Source: Clitoria ternatea (Eukaryota; Streptophyta; Magnoliopsida; Fabales; Fabaceae). From it: a stretch of 64,000 nt of DNA. Of this stretch, positions 11,262 to 22,015 are shown piece by piece. The notes under the pieces are model-generated. The model saw nothing but the letters and a program-made list of their open reading frames with translations, did not search any database and was not told the origin of the DNA. The DNA lies in the NCBI GenBank assembly GCA_037962975.1, contig CM075669.1:247665351-247729350 (forward strand). Direction: 5' to 3'. How positions within the stretch are numbered: position 1 is the first letter of the stretch; each line of letters starts with the position of its first letter. The translations under genes were made by a program, and so were the position numbers.

Positions 11262-14200
11262 TGTAACACCCCTAATTTCATTATTTCTTATTTAAAATAA
11301 AATTTCAAAGGAATTTGATTATAGTTCTTTAGAACTTTTTGATTGTTATACAATTTATAATTTTTTGAAATTTTTATATTTTTTTCATTTTTTTGAGAAT
11401 AACAAAAATACCTTTAACCTTTTATCTAATAACCAAAATGCTACTACCGATATCATCGATTACTTATTGCTTACATCATCGGTTGGTAAATACTTACATC
11501 ATGAATAGTCACCGGTGGGTAAATACTTACATCATGAATAGTGACCGGTTGGTAAATACTTACATCATGAATAGTAAAATAAATAATTAAGTAATCTTAA
11601 ATAGTAAAATTCTCTTCCTATAAATAGATGGCTCATTTACAATATTTACACACCAAAATTAGAGAGAGAATCTAGAGAGATAGTGCTTAAGAAATTAGTG
11701 GGAAGTAAACTCTTTTGGTAAAAAGAGATTCTACCGGAGGTGTAAGGTAATAATATCTTCTATATTCTTTTTATGATTATTTAATTTATTTTTTTTAGCA
11801 CTCTTAAACTATTAATATACTATTACTATTATGAAATAAGTTACTATGGCAAAAATAAATTACCACTATACATTATTTTTACTATTTACTGTTACTATTT
11901 ACTATTTAGTGTTACTATTCATAATTTACCATTTACTGTTATTATTCAAAATTTATCATTTACCATTATTATTCAAAATTTATTATTTACTGTTACTATT
12001 TAAAATTTACTATTTACCATTACTATTCAAAATTTACTATTTACTGTTACTATTCAAAATTTACTATTTACTGTTATTGTTCACGATTTACCATTTACCA
12101 CTACTATTCAAAATTTACTATTCACGATTTACTATTTACTATTACTATTAAAAATTACTATTTACCGTTAATATTGATAATTTACTATTTACCGTTACTA
12201 TTTACTATTACTACTCATAGTTACTATTTATCATTCTAGTATCAATCTTAATTTTCATCTTATACTTATACTAAAATAAATTAGTATTAATATTTTGTTA
12301 GAACTTGGAGGCGCATAGCGAATTCATTTTCGGTAGCAAATCAAGGTAAGGGTGGTGAGATAAGGATATAATATGAAAATACATAAGAATATTGGGAGGA
12401 GTCCCCTACTCCTTTTAAACATAACAATATTATTATTTTAAAACAATAACTTTTAACTTAAAATTTATAATAATTGTTATTAATAAATTAAGTATCTCGT
12501 GTAACTTAATCTGAAAAATTTATTCAAGAACTTGAACTATTATGACCTATGCGGATTGGACAGAACCTATGCGAGGACTTGAACTACTACGGACTGGACT
12601 AAACCTATGCAAGGACTTAGACTATTATGACCTATATGGACTGAACTAGACCTATGCAAGGACTGGACTACCTTGGACTTACATAGACCTGTATGAGGAA
12701 TTGACTATAGGACTTAAAACAAACTTTATTAATTTAAATAACCATTGAATTTATAACTGATGTTTAATTATTTGATTTGATTATGATTGCTAATATTTAT
12801 TTGTGATTGATGATGTTTAGTTGTGATTGATAATATTTGATTATGATTGATGATCTTGTAATGTGGAGTTTGAGCATATAGCATGCATGACGGAAAGCTA
12901 AAATTCAGTAAGAATTTACTTATCTCCTACTTCTTTATTTACTTATTCATTTTTATTCAAATTACTTTTAAGAAATTTCTTAGTTTTCAATGAAACTACA
13001 CAAGTTCTTAGAAATCTCATTTTATCTTTTAATATATATATATATATATATATGTATGTATATATTTACTAAAATTAAGATTTCCTCTTGTTAGTGAAAG
13101 AAAAAGAAAGAGAAATTATTTTACAAAAATAAATTTTTACTAATATTCTTGATAATATTTAAACTCTTAATATATATATATATATATATATTATTTTCAA
13201 AATGTATAGAAATGTTATACAAAATTTTCAAGTACTAAGGTTTTAAAGATTGATAATTCCGAATTCGAGTTTTTAGTAATTGATTTTGAATTGACCTATA
13301 AACTTTCTAAAGAAGGTTGTGAAATATATTTAAGGCTTTGAAACTCAAATTATAAGTAGATTTGATTTGTGATTTGAAAAGGAACTGTACTAAAATTCTA
13401 TGTGTGTATTTGAGAATTTGAAAAAGTACAGTTTACTGGGGTGACTATGTCACGATTCGTAGGCCCCGATAATATAATTGAGTTTCTAAAAGCCTTAACC
13501 AACAAAATACGCAAGTAGTTCATGCATCATGAATCATCAAAGAGAAACAAAATGATATTGTCTGGGGACGAATTATAGAAACCAAGGATACATTAGAGGA
13601 GGCTTAATTGTGAGCCTTGGGATGAGAGGGTGTGAAAGGGTGCTTCAGGGGACCTGGGGTAGCTCCCTAGTGTCGGGTACTTTCACAATAAAAATCTTCT
13701 CAATCTGACTAGTCTCTAAGTGTTTCCATGCCAGTTGAGCTGTTCATGTTATTATTATCCGGAATTATGGAACAGTGTAAATTCTTGGTTGGCCCAATGC
13801 AAATTAAAATTTAAGGGCCCGCATATATAGGTAAGTTATGATGAAGATATGGCATATCATTCATACATTCATAATTGATTGTGTATGTGATTGTGATTGA
13901 TATTATTATACTAGTTTGTGAAAACCCTTTATTGTTTATGTCCCATTTGGGAATATTATTCTGTTTCTCACTCTTTTCTCCATGTTTTTGTTTCATATGT
14001 TTTAAATTGATAGTTCATACAGAGGGAAGGATCGAAGAATCTCGACAGTATATATAGCACGTTCTAGAAAGGGAGATCGGTATGAATACCGTGGTCCAAT
14101 GAATAAATAATGTCATTAAGTAACTGCTCTTGGGCCATGGAGTTTCCTCTCTTTCTAATAATGTTTAATATTTATTTTCTTTGGATGAATGTAAAACTAC

Positions 14201-14344
14201 TTTATAAATTTTAATGATATTCGTGAGGTATTTCAGAAATATTGTATGTAATTTATTCTGGTAGTTTCTTTTTAACGTTCATATTTTGTAAAAAAAATTT
14301 ATGAATTTTTTTGAAATTATTAAGATGTAATAGAGGGTGTTACA
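11262..14344 (+). mobile_element. solo LTR, Tekay-related family (3083 bp)
   Basis: Starts TGTAACACCC and ends GGGTGTTACA, a perfect 10-bp inverted repeat, between exact 5-bp direct repeats CTCCC (11257-11261 and 14345-14349). There is no internal coding region, PBS or second LTR, so this is a solo LTR left by LTR-LTR recombination. A TATA box, CTATAAATAG, lies at 11618-11627. An A/T-rich minisatellite, a hairpin (12397-12413, AGGAGT...ACTCCT) and (TA)n runs near 13032-13054 and 13170-13190 lie inside. It is a diverged relative of 32318-36081. Strand is set by the TATA box. Confidence 0.88.
11880..12240. repeat. degenerate AT-rich minisatellite in solo LTR
   Basis: Variants of TTTACTATTTACTGTTACTATTC repeat with irregular spacing. 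A long hydrophobic reading frame across it is a by-product of the repeat. The related solo LTR has an equivalent block at about 33470-33690. Confidence 0.8.
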
Positions 14345-16104
14345 CTCCCTACTCAGAACCTTCTAGAAACCTAGATGAACATACCATTCACACACACCTA
14401 CCACCATCAGGAAATCAACCAGAGCAGTTAGACCTCCTGCATACCTTGCAAATTACCATTGTCCTGCCTTACTTACTGATCAGAGTTCCACCATGCACCC
14501 TATCTCCACAAACCATACTTACTACAATCCTTCTCCTTCTCATAGATCTTATGCTTTATCTATGCTCACTGAGGTGGAGCCTCAATCTTATTCTGAGGCA
14601 GCACAGAATCCTCACTAGATTGGATGCACTCAACAGGAATGGAACTTGGCAGATTGTTGACACTCCACCTGGTATCAAACCTATTGGCCACAAATGGGTT
14701 TTTAAGATCAAGAGGCATATTGATGGTTCTGTTGCAAGATATAAGGCTAGATTGGTGGCAAAGGGATACACATAAGTGGAAGAGATAGACTACTTCAATA
14801 CCTTTTCACATGTGGCTAAAATGACCACAATCCGAAACCTTCTTGCTCTAGTAATTGTTCATGATTGACACCTATATCAATTAGATATTAGATAATGCTT
14901 TCTTGCATGGTGATTTGGCAGAAGATGTCTACATGGAAATACCAGTTGGAGTCAGTGCTAGATCCAATCAATTCTGTAAATTCATCAAGTCCCTTTATGG
15001 TTTGAAGCAGACCAACAAGAGATGGTTCAAAAAATTAACTTCTACCTTGTCCACCTATAATTTTACTCCAGCACATTCAGACCCTTCTCTATTTATGAAA
15101 TTCTAAGGATCTAGCTTCATTGCTTTAATAGTGTACGTTGATGATGTAATTCTTATAGGCAATGATCTTAGGGAATTTAGTCTCATCAAGGAGAATCTAC
15201 ACCATTATTTTGGGATTAAGGATCTAGGGCCTCTTAAATATTTCCTTGGTCTGGAGATTAATAGATCATATAAAGGGATTTCGGTTTGCCAAAGAAAATA
15301 CTGCCTTGAGCTACTTATAGATGCAGGTCTGTTAGGCTGCAAACCTGCATCTACACCTATAGACTCTGGTCTCAAATTGTACACAAATTCTGGCTCTTCT
15401 CATGATGATGTTGTAGGTTATAGGCGGCTAATAGGCAAGTTGCTGTATCTCACTACCACTAAGCCTGATATAAGTTAAGCTGTTAATCAGTTGAGCCAAT
15501 TCCTTAGTGCACCTCAATCCAAGCATTATCTTGCTGCCTTGAGAATAATGAAATACTAGAAGGCTTCTCTAGGAAAAGGGTTATTTTTCTCTGCCTCTTC
15601 CTCTCTTCAATTGCAGAGCTTTAGTGATACAGATTGGGGCAATTGCTCTATTATCAGAAAATCCATCACTGGTTATTGTTTCTTTCTTGGAAATTCCTTA
15701 GTCAGTTGGAGATCCAAGAAGCAATAAACCATTTTCAGATCCTCTAGTGAATCAAAATATCGCTCTCTCAGCAGTGCCTCTTGTGAACTCTAATGGTTGA
15801 CATACTTGCTTAGAGATTTACACATTACTTGTCCCAAGCAGCCTCTCCTTTTCTGTGATAACTTGAGTGCAATTCACATAGCCTCTAATCCAATGTTTCA
15901 TGAGAGAACTAAGCACTTGGATATAGATTACCACATTGTTAAAGAACGACTGCAACAAGGCCTCTTCAAGCTCCTTCCCATCTCCACAAAAGACCAAGTA
16001 GCTGATCTTTTCACTAAAGCCTCACTTCCCAAACTGTTTCACGCTCTTGTTGCCAAGCTGGGCATGGTGGACATCTTCTCCCCCTTGCTAGCTTACGGCG
16101 GAGG
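14345..16104 (+). pseudogene. copia pol fragment: reverse transcriptase and RNase H
   Basis: After the CTCCC duplication the copia frame resumes. The RT N-terminus (NGTWQIVD, GHKWVFKIK, ARLVAKGYT) ends in a TAA at about 14773. An extra base near 14885 shifts the frame before FLHGDL. The rest of RT (SLYGLKQ, YVDDVILIG at about 15134-15160) and RNase H (SDTDW, a CDN motif at 15860-15868, HERTKHLDIDYH) are recognisable. Stops occur at about 15105, 15476, 15558, 15725 and 15791. The YVDD catalytic motif is intact, but the gene is dead. Confidence 0.9.
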
Positions 16105-16260
16105 GGTTAACAAAACCTTCTAGAAAAAGGAACTAATTCTAATTAGTTAGCTCAGTTTTCCTTATTTTGTGTGTAACCGTTTTTTCCCTCTCTTTTTCCC
16201 TTGTTGTATATAAGGTACACCTTGTATCATTTTTCAGCAGAATGAATAATCAGTTTTACA
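16105..16260 (+). repeat. 3' LTR of the copia element (about 156 bp)
   Basis: A purine run (GGCGGAGGGG) precedes TTAACAAAACCTTC, and the block ends CAGTTTTACA. It contains a promoter/poly(A)-like segment (TTGTATATAAGG, then AATGAATAA) typical of short copia LTRs. The first bases are mutated from the expected TG, and the partner LTR is outside the window, so the borders are approximate. Confidence 0.6.
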
Positions 16261-17633
16261 CTTCCATTTTGTGCCTTTGTTCATTTTCTCTTTTCATGAG
16301 CATTAGGTTCCTTTGACATCTTGAAAGTGATTCCTTTTCCATGAGATCCTAAGTTCAGCTTTCTAAACAGATGCGGCAACTCAATACAGTTTGTTTTGTA
16401 AAAGTAATAAATAAACTAGCTGAAATGTGAAGTTGAAAATTGATTAAAGTAAAATGTGAGTAAAATTGGTTGTTAAATGTAAATAATATAATTAATATAT
16501 CTATTAAAAATAGATATAGTGATATTTTAAAAATTATATAAATTAGGATAAGTGTTACAAATTACTTCAACTAACATTTTAAAAAACGATACAAAGTACT
16601 GAGCTTATTTAATTTAAACAGAATTATTTTATTAAACAAATTTTTAAGTTAGTAAATAAACTAGAAGGTAGTTTAAATCATTACTTGTAATCTTATCAAA
16701 TATAACCTATAAAATTGTGAGAATTTATATTTGGCTTAAAAAATGGGGAAACATTGTTGTTAAAATTATTTAGATTGGTTTAATAAGTTGATTGATTCAA
16801 TTTTATTTTTCATAAATACTAATTTAACTATGGAATTGCATCTTGGTTCATTAGAGTCGTTACTCTTAACCATTCAGTGTGACTAATGTGATTTTAAAAA
16901 TATTAGGGAAACCTAAAGAGAAAAGAAATATGCTTTGGGGTTTTGGAAGAAGCTATAGCAAATTTGTACATGAAAATAACGTATATCGTTACAAGTGATT
17001 TTTGTTTTAGTTTAATATATTTTTTATATAATTTATCAAAAATATATTATTTTTAGTTTATTTTGACAAGTTTTAAGTTTAATTTCTAATGACCCATTTC
17101 AATATTTGGGAGATAAAATGTAATAACCATTTATTAAAAGAAGTTGTTATATAAACAATTTTCAATCGGTAGTTGTTTGTATAGTTTATTTTCCAAAAGT
17201 AATCTCTCTGACACTGAACGAGTTAAATTCTTAAGAAAAATGAGCTAAAATGACATGGAATGAGACGGGGAAGAAGGGCTCCTGTTTTGTGTATTTTCAT
17301 CTGTAGTTTGATTGAGGAAATAATACGAGTAATTCAATGTAGTGTACATTAACATTAGAGAATCAAAGGAGGAAAATAAAAAGAAAATGAAAGATAGTGT
17401 GATAAAAAGAATAAAGGTAAAATATGATATGCAGAACATTAGAGTAAAAATATTGAGATCGAGATATTTGCTAGTTGTGACTAGAAACAGGGTTTGTGTT
17501 GTGGCAATTCCGGAGGCTTCTATGGTTATCGTGTGAAACATAGAAAGTGACAAGTGTCTTATGGCTTCCCACATCATGCTACGTGCCTCGGGAACCTTCT
17601 TCCACTCATTTCGCTTTCTGCTGAACAAACAAA
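16261..17633. other. AT-rich intergenic sequence / upstream region
   Basis: No coding signal, element terminus or long repeat recognised. The right part is the upstream region of the gene at 17738. Confidence 0.5.
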
Positions 17634-17642
17634 ATATATAAG
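17634..17642 (+). promoter_or_regulatory. candidate TATA box of the host gene
   Basis: ATATATAAG lies about 100 bp before the proposed ATG, leaving a plausible 60-70-nt 5' UTR. Confidence 0.5.
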
Positions 17643-17737
17643 CGCAACACTAGATACTAGAAGACAGCAACTGCATGAAGCAACCAACTCCAACACCAAC
17701 ACCAACACCTTCATTCTAGCTAATTCTCTTCGCAATC

Positions 17738-18317
17738 ATGGTTTTCAGGCCAACGGTAAAATTTTCTTCTTCCTCTATATCAATATTATTATTATTATTA
17801 TAGTATATAGTATCACTTGCACACCTTATTATGTATGTATTTTCAACAGGCGGTTAATTGGTTAGCAGTGCTAAGCAATGGTATTCGAGGAGGCGGCAAG
17901 GCAACGTATGCAACCTCAACAATACCGAAAATGAAATCATATGCTCCTGCGGCTGATTATGGGTATGTCCAGCAGCAACAACGTGGGAATGGGAAGTCAG
18001 CAAAAAAGGATTTTGTACCAGTGTACGTGGCGATTGGGATGATAGCGTTGTCGACAGGGCTTGGTGTCCACACTATGTGGAACCATCTGAGGAATTCCCC
18101 GGGCGTGTATGTTAAGAAACAGAGGAGGGAGAGTCTTCCTGAAGTGTTCGAGCCCGAACACGTCGCTGAGGATGCTCAAAGATTCATCAACAAATCCTTC
18201 TTCAGGAAAGTGGCACACGTCCAAGACCGTAGCTATCCTGATCACGACCACATCCCCAGTCCCTATGCATATACCCCTCGTGTCGAGTCTCTCAAGTCCG
18301 TTGGCGTTGACCCCTAG
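17738..18317 (+). CDS. B12D/MLRQ-like small mitochondrial membrane protein (two exons)
   Basis: Proposed CDS is join(17738-17755, 17850-18317), 161 residues. Exon 1 is six codons (MVFRPT). The intron 17756-17849 starts GTAAAATTTT, is T-rich and ends TTTCAACAG; it has no phase shift. The N-terminus has Arg/Lys and no acidic residues before residue 42, like a mitochondrial presequence. One hydrophobic segment lies at about residues 61-82 (after KKDFVPVYVAIG), followed by a soluble tail with RKVAHVQD. The order DFVPVY..membrane span..N-P-x-V-x-V-x-K-K-x-R resembles the plant B12D / NADH-ubiquinone reductase MLRQ-subunit family (Pfam PF06522). I am fairly, not fully, sure of the family. It is the only gene in the window that looks like a functional host gene: no stops, mixed codon use, good splice sites. 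Confidence 0.72.
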
Positions 18318-20049
18318 TTCCCACGTGTCAACAAATAATGCTGTTTGTTTTATGATTAGTTATTATATTATACTAGTCAAAAATAAATAGGTGAAGCTGT
18401 AAATACAACTTTTCATGTTTCAAGAGTGTAGGAGCATAAAGCATATTAATGTAGTCTATTTGCAATCTTGGACTGAGAAAATGTAACAATGTTTGGCTAG
18501 TTTTTTACGCCGAGTTCTCTGATATTTCTTTGGACTGGATTCTGCAACACCACACTATGTAACAAGCTTTGAAGTTTACGTTCAAACGCTAACAAGAATT
18601 CCCATGGAATATGGGATGCTAAAAACTGTTGGGGGGAACTTTAGTTGCCTGTACCCGTTGGGCACAGTTGGTCTTTTAATCTGGATAGAATAAGGTTTCT
18701 TTTGCTGGCTACATTGCCATCAAGGAACCTGAAATAAAAAATTGATGATAAAAACGAGAGTTGTATGGTTAGTTTGGTACTCTAGTCTCTGGTTCTAGTT
18801 TAGTACACATGTGGCATTTCTAATTAAAGAAAAGGGACCACAGCACAAGAAATTGCTCCAGTTTTGAGTAGTTCCAAGGTTGGATGTCCACGAGGGTTCA
18901 TCTTTAGTTGACGCAGAGATAGCTAAGAAGTTTGATTATGAAAGTGAAGTTGCTTTGCAGCTTAATTCCAAAAATGTGTACTTGGCCCGATGTTAGATAT
19001 ATAAAAGCTCCACAACTCTGCTTTCTAGACTACAATACACTGTGCCTTGTTGCTCTGTGTAACAGAGTCCAAATATGCAATAATTTTGGAAATTAAACGT
19101 CTTCTGAACTCTCTCCCTCAAATACTCCTTACTCAACAGATACATCTTCTATCTAGGACCTAAGTAGCTCGAGGGTTGAGGGTTTGGAAAACGTTTAGTT
19201 CCCAGAATTTATGTAAAACTATAGCTGTTAGGGACAAAATTTCACTCATTCTAATCTGGGGCTTACGCTTCCACCTCACCTTGTGCTAGTATAGTGCTTG
19301 TGCTTGTGAACTTGATGTTTCATTTCATATCATTTTAGTCTTGCTAACAATTTTATGGGCCCCGGGTCGAAACTTTCTCCATCAGCATTACCTTCATATA
19401 TGCACTCGTGTGTCGATTTGGCATGTTATCTCGTGGCTTAATTCGATACTGGTGCATATATTAATGTTCAATATCAATATTTCCTTCATTATTGACGTGG
19501 AAGTTTTCAATTTCTACCGGTCTATTTTGGTATTTCTGTTTACGATTCTATCGTTTATGTCAGAATGAATCATTCAGCATTGCATTGTGCTTCTCTAAGA
19601 AGTTCTGTTATGAGCTTTTATCAATTCCGATTATGGCTTTCTTCTGCCGCGGTAGTGGGTTTTTGGATAATTTTAAAATAAAATGTTAGATATTTAACTC
19701 TCAAATATGACACACTAATTTTCTGTCGACTATGGATAAATAACTAAGCTTAATCAGTCTCCATTTATTTGTTTTAGGTGATTTTTAATTTCGACTTTTA
19801 TAAATTACTTCTAAAACTGTTTCAGAGGGATAGGACCAAGAAGCAAAGGTTATGGCAAGTGATGGCAATGGGTGAATCGGGAGCAGATCTAAGTCTTCTT
19901 GATCCCAATCTCAATCCAATTAATTGGGCTTAGGGATGAATTTAGGATTTAAGATGGGTAAATATAAAATTACGAAACCTAAATTTATTCAGGTCTTCAT
20001 TAAGTTTGAGAAAATTTATTGGTATGTAACTTAGTATATTTTTTATGTC
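18318..20049. other. intergenic sequence downstream of the host gene
   Basis: Holds the presumed 3' UTR (AATAAATAGG near 18384) and then unique-looking AT-rich DNA. Short open frames (for example around 19341-19689) match nothing I recognise. No element ends found. Confidence 0.45.
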
Positions 20050-20205
20050 GGCTAAAATACATTTTCAGTCCTCTTAAAGTTTAGGGTTTTAAAAAAGGCC
20101 CCTAAAAAAAATCTTGTAATTTTGATATAAGGTCTTCAAAATTAGGGAAACATTAGTCTTGACTGTTAACTGATGAGGTAGTTAACGTCTGTGTCACCTC
20201 ATCAG
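20050..20205. repeat. putative MULE left terminal inverted repeat with hairpin
   Basis: The phrase pattern (TTTTCAGTCC, AAAGTTTAGGG, AAAGGCCCC) is typical of plant MULE termini. A perfect 10-bp inverted repeat, CTGATGAGGT (20170-20179) and ACCTCATCAG (20196-20205), follows. The partner TIR is outside the window. The 9 bases before it are TTTTATGTC, the candidate target duplication. Confidence 0.5.
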
Positions 20206-20367
20206 TGACACATATCACTTGATATTATTAATTAATTACATGTATATCCAGATGGTTGCTGACGTGTAAAGTTCTAATCTTCCCTAAATTAAGAAACCTT
20301 AATTAATGAGGGTGGGAGCACATTAATCCTAGTCATCTTCTACCTCTCAACCAGAACGCAAAAATAG

Positions 20368-20882
20368 ATGACAAGATCAAATGTTTCAACCGGGTCTTCC
20401 TCATCCATGAAGATTCAACACGTTCAGTGTAGGTGTGGGGAGCACCATGTGTTTCTCGTTTCAAAAACAAAAAAGAACAATGGAAGGGCTTTTTGAAGCC
20501 ATGTTTCTTGGTAAGTGGAAGAATGACATTGTTTTCGTTATGCCATAGTTTTTGTTATGCCATCGTTTTCGTTAAGGGTTTTCATAGCTGGGTTTTTTGT
20601 ATGGTTTGTATTGTCTTGTCTCAGAGCAATGATGATTGTGGGTTTTTATAGTGGGCTCCTACTGCTCAGGTTGAAGGGAGAGAAGGTTGTACCTACAAGT
20701 AGGATTTGGAGAAGATGCATGAGGAATTTCAGATGAAGAATGCAAAAATGAAATCTAAGTTGGAGGCTGAGAAGAGCAAATCTTCAATGTTTGTGACGGT
20801 TACAATTGTTTCCTGGGCCATTACGTTGTTGATGATGATGATGTTATATGTAGCAACTAAACATTTAGGAGAAATGAATTAA
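20368..20882 (+). pseudogene. GRF-type zinc-finger-like small protein carried in the MULE
   Basis: ATG at 20368 opens a frame with a Ser-rich start, then CRCG at about residues 21-24 and an NNGRAF motif. This resembles the GRF zinc finger (C-x-C...NPGRxF...CGFFxW). The frame stops at a TGA straight after GRAF. An intron-like stretch follows (GTAAGTGG near 20511 to CTCAG at 20624), and exon 2 reads DDCGFL-stop-WA, a charged coiled segment and a C-terminal hydrophobic segment before TAA at 20880-20882. Plant GRF proteins often have just this layout of finger, coil and tail anchor. The two stops suggest decay. It faces the transposase gene, as the second gene of MuDR does. Confidence 0.6.
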
Positions 20883-21159
20883 TGGAGAATGGGGACTGGG
20901 GGTTAGGTTCTGGGGTTAAAACCTGTGTTTTGATTTTTTTTTGTAAGAGGAACTGTATATTAAATAGGGTTTTGAAATAAACCCCTATAATATTAAGGGT
21001 TTAGGGTTTAGCCCCTATTGGATGCAGTGTTTGTTATGAGTTTGTATTTGTTATGCTGTTGTGGTTTGTAATCAATAAGTATTCTAATAGAATGAACAAT
21101 TTTATGGTTTGGTTAGTTCATAATGATTTAGTTTGTTCATTGTATTCATTTTATTTTTA

Positions 21160-21490
21160 GCAAAGGCAAATTGGAACCTAGTGCACACGAAATTAAATGA
21201 AATTACAAATTGAAATGAAACCTCAACATGATTAAATTAACATGTTATATATTCATAGGATAGATGGATCTATTGGTCAGGTTCCAAACAAATACATAAG
21301 TTTTGGAACATCAACAGAATGAAAAGGCAAATTGGAACCCAATGCACACAAAATTAAATGAAACTGTAAATTGAAATGACACAATAACATGAGTAAATTA
21401 AGATGTTATATATACACAGAATTGAAGGACCTATTGGTCAGGTTCCAAACTAATACATAAGTTTGTGGAAATTTAGCAAAATGAAAAGCT
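21160..21490. repeat. 161-bp tandem duplication between the two MULE genes
   Basis: The block beginning AAAGGCAAATTGGAAC near 21162 recurs 161 bp later near 21323. The two copies differ at scattered bases and share ACCTATTGGTCAGGTTCCAA (second copy; the first has ATCTATTGG). It sits between the convergent 3' ends. Confidence 0.85.
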
Positions 21491-21589
21491 AAAATATTCC
21501 ATTGTTGACACTTTGTTAGGTTCCTAGGAAGTCATAGGGTTCAGTTATGGTCTTTGGCTGTGTCACAGCCTCAGTTCCTCTCCCCTTCC

Positions 21590-22015
21590 TCATGCTCTTA
21601 CTCTTGCTCTTGCTCTTCTTCTAGGTCTACCCCTCCTTGATGTTGTTATTGTGGCATTAGGTGCATCAGATTGACCACCACCAATGTCAGTATTAACATG
21701 TGCAGGAACATCAGGTTGACCACCACCAATATCAGTATCAGCATGTACAGGTGCATTCTGAAAAAATGATAGAACATGTTATACAGTAGGTGCAGGAGAA
21801 TTGATATACATGTTATATAGTCTGGGTGTATGACCTCAATTTACCTTTGTAACAGGGGGATTTGGACATGTTGTTCTATTATGACCAGTACCATCACAGT
21901 TTGTGCAATGGTATTGGCTTGTAAATCTTGGGCGTTTTGAGGGGTTGTCTTCTTCATAAGGGTCTGTCCTCCTAAGCTTTTTTGGTATGCTAAGACCCCT
22001 TTTGTATAAGGGAGG
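21590..22015 (-). pseudogene. MULE transposase C-terminus: zinc knuckle and basic tail
   Basis: Read leftwards, the frame has a Pro-rich stretch (LPPLYKRG), then a CCHC knuckle, CTNCDGTGHNRTTC (about 21866-21907). A likely intron (21844-21758) starts GTAAATTG and ends TTTTTTCAG on the minus strand. The last exon (21757-21590) has a duplicated DIGGGQ motif, an Arg-rich tail and a TGA. The knuckle after a SWIM finger is the usual MuDR-type C-terminus. It joins in frame to 31788 across the Athila insertion. Confidence 0.78.

Larger units (their letters stand above)
1..16260 (+). mobile_element. Ty1/copia retrotransposon, 5' end outside window, split by three insertions
   Basis: Four blocks at 1-381, 1053-1886, 11183-11261 and 14350-16260 read in order as copia protease, GAG-pre-integrase, integrase, reverse transcriptase and RNase H, followed by a short 3' LTR. 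The order protease-integrase-RT-RNase H is diagnostic of Ty1/copia. The gaps are filled by a hAT element, a Tekay chromovirus and a solo LTR, each bounded by a target duplication. The 5' LTR and gag lie left of the window. Many stops and frameshifts make this the oldest layer of the left half. Confidence 0.92.

Noticed and set aside
11846..12151. 101-codon frame rich in Leu/Tyr
   Set aside because: Translation of the TTACTATT minisatellite in a solo LTR.
17245..17628. 127-codon minus-strand frame upstream of the host gene
   Set aside because: Overlaps the presumed promoter of the B12D-like gene, hydrophobic low-complexity end, no recognisable family.
19341..19689. Two short plus-strand frames in intergenic DNA
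   Set aside because: Fewer than 80 codons each, no motif, no splice structure that would join them.
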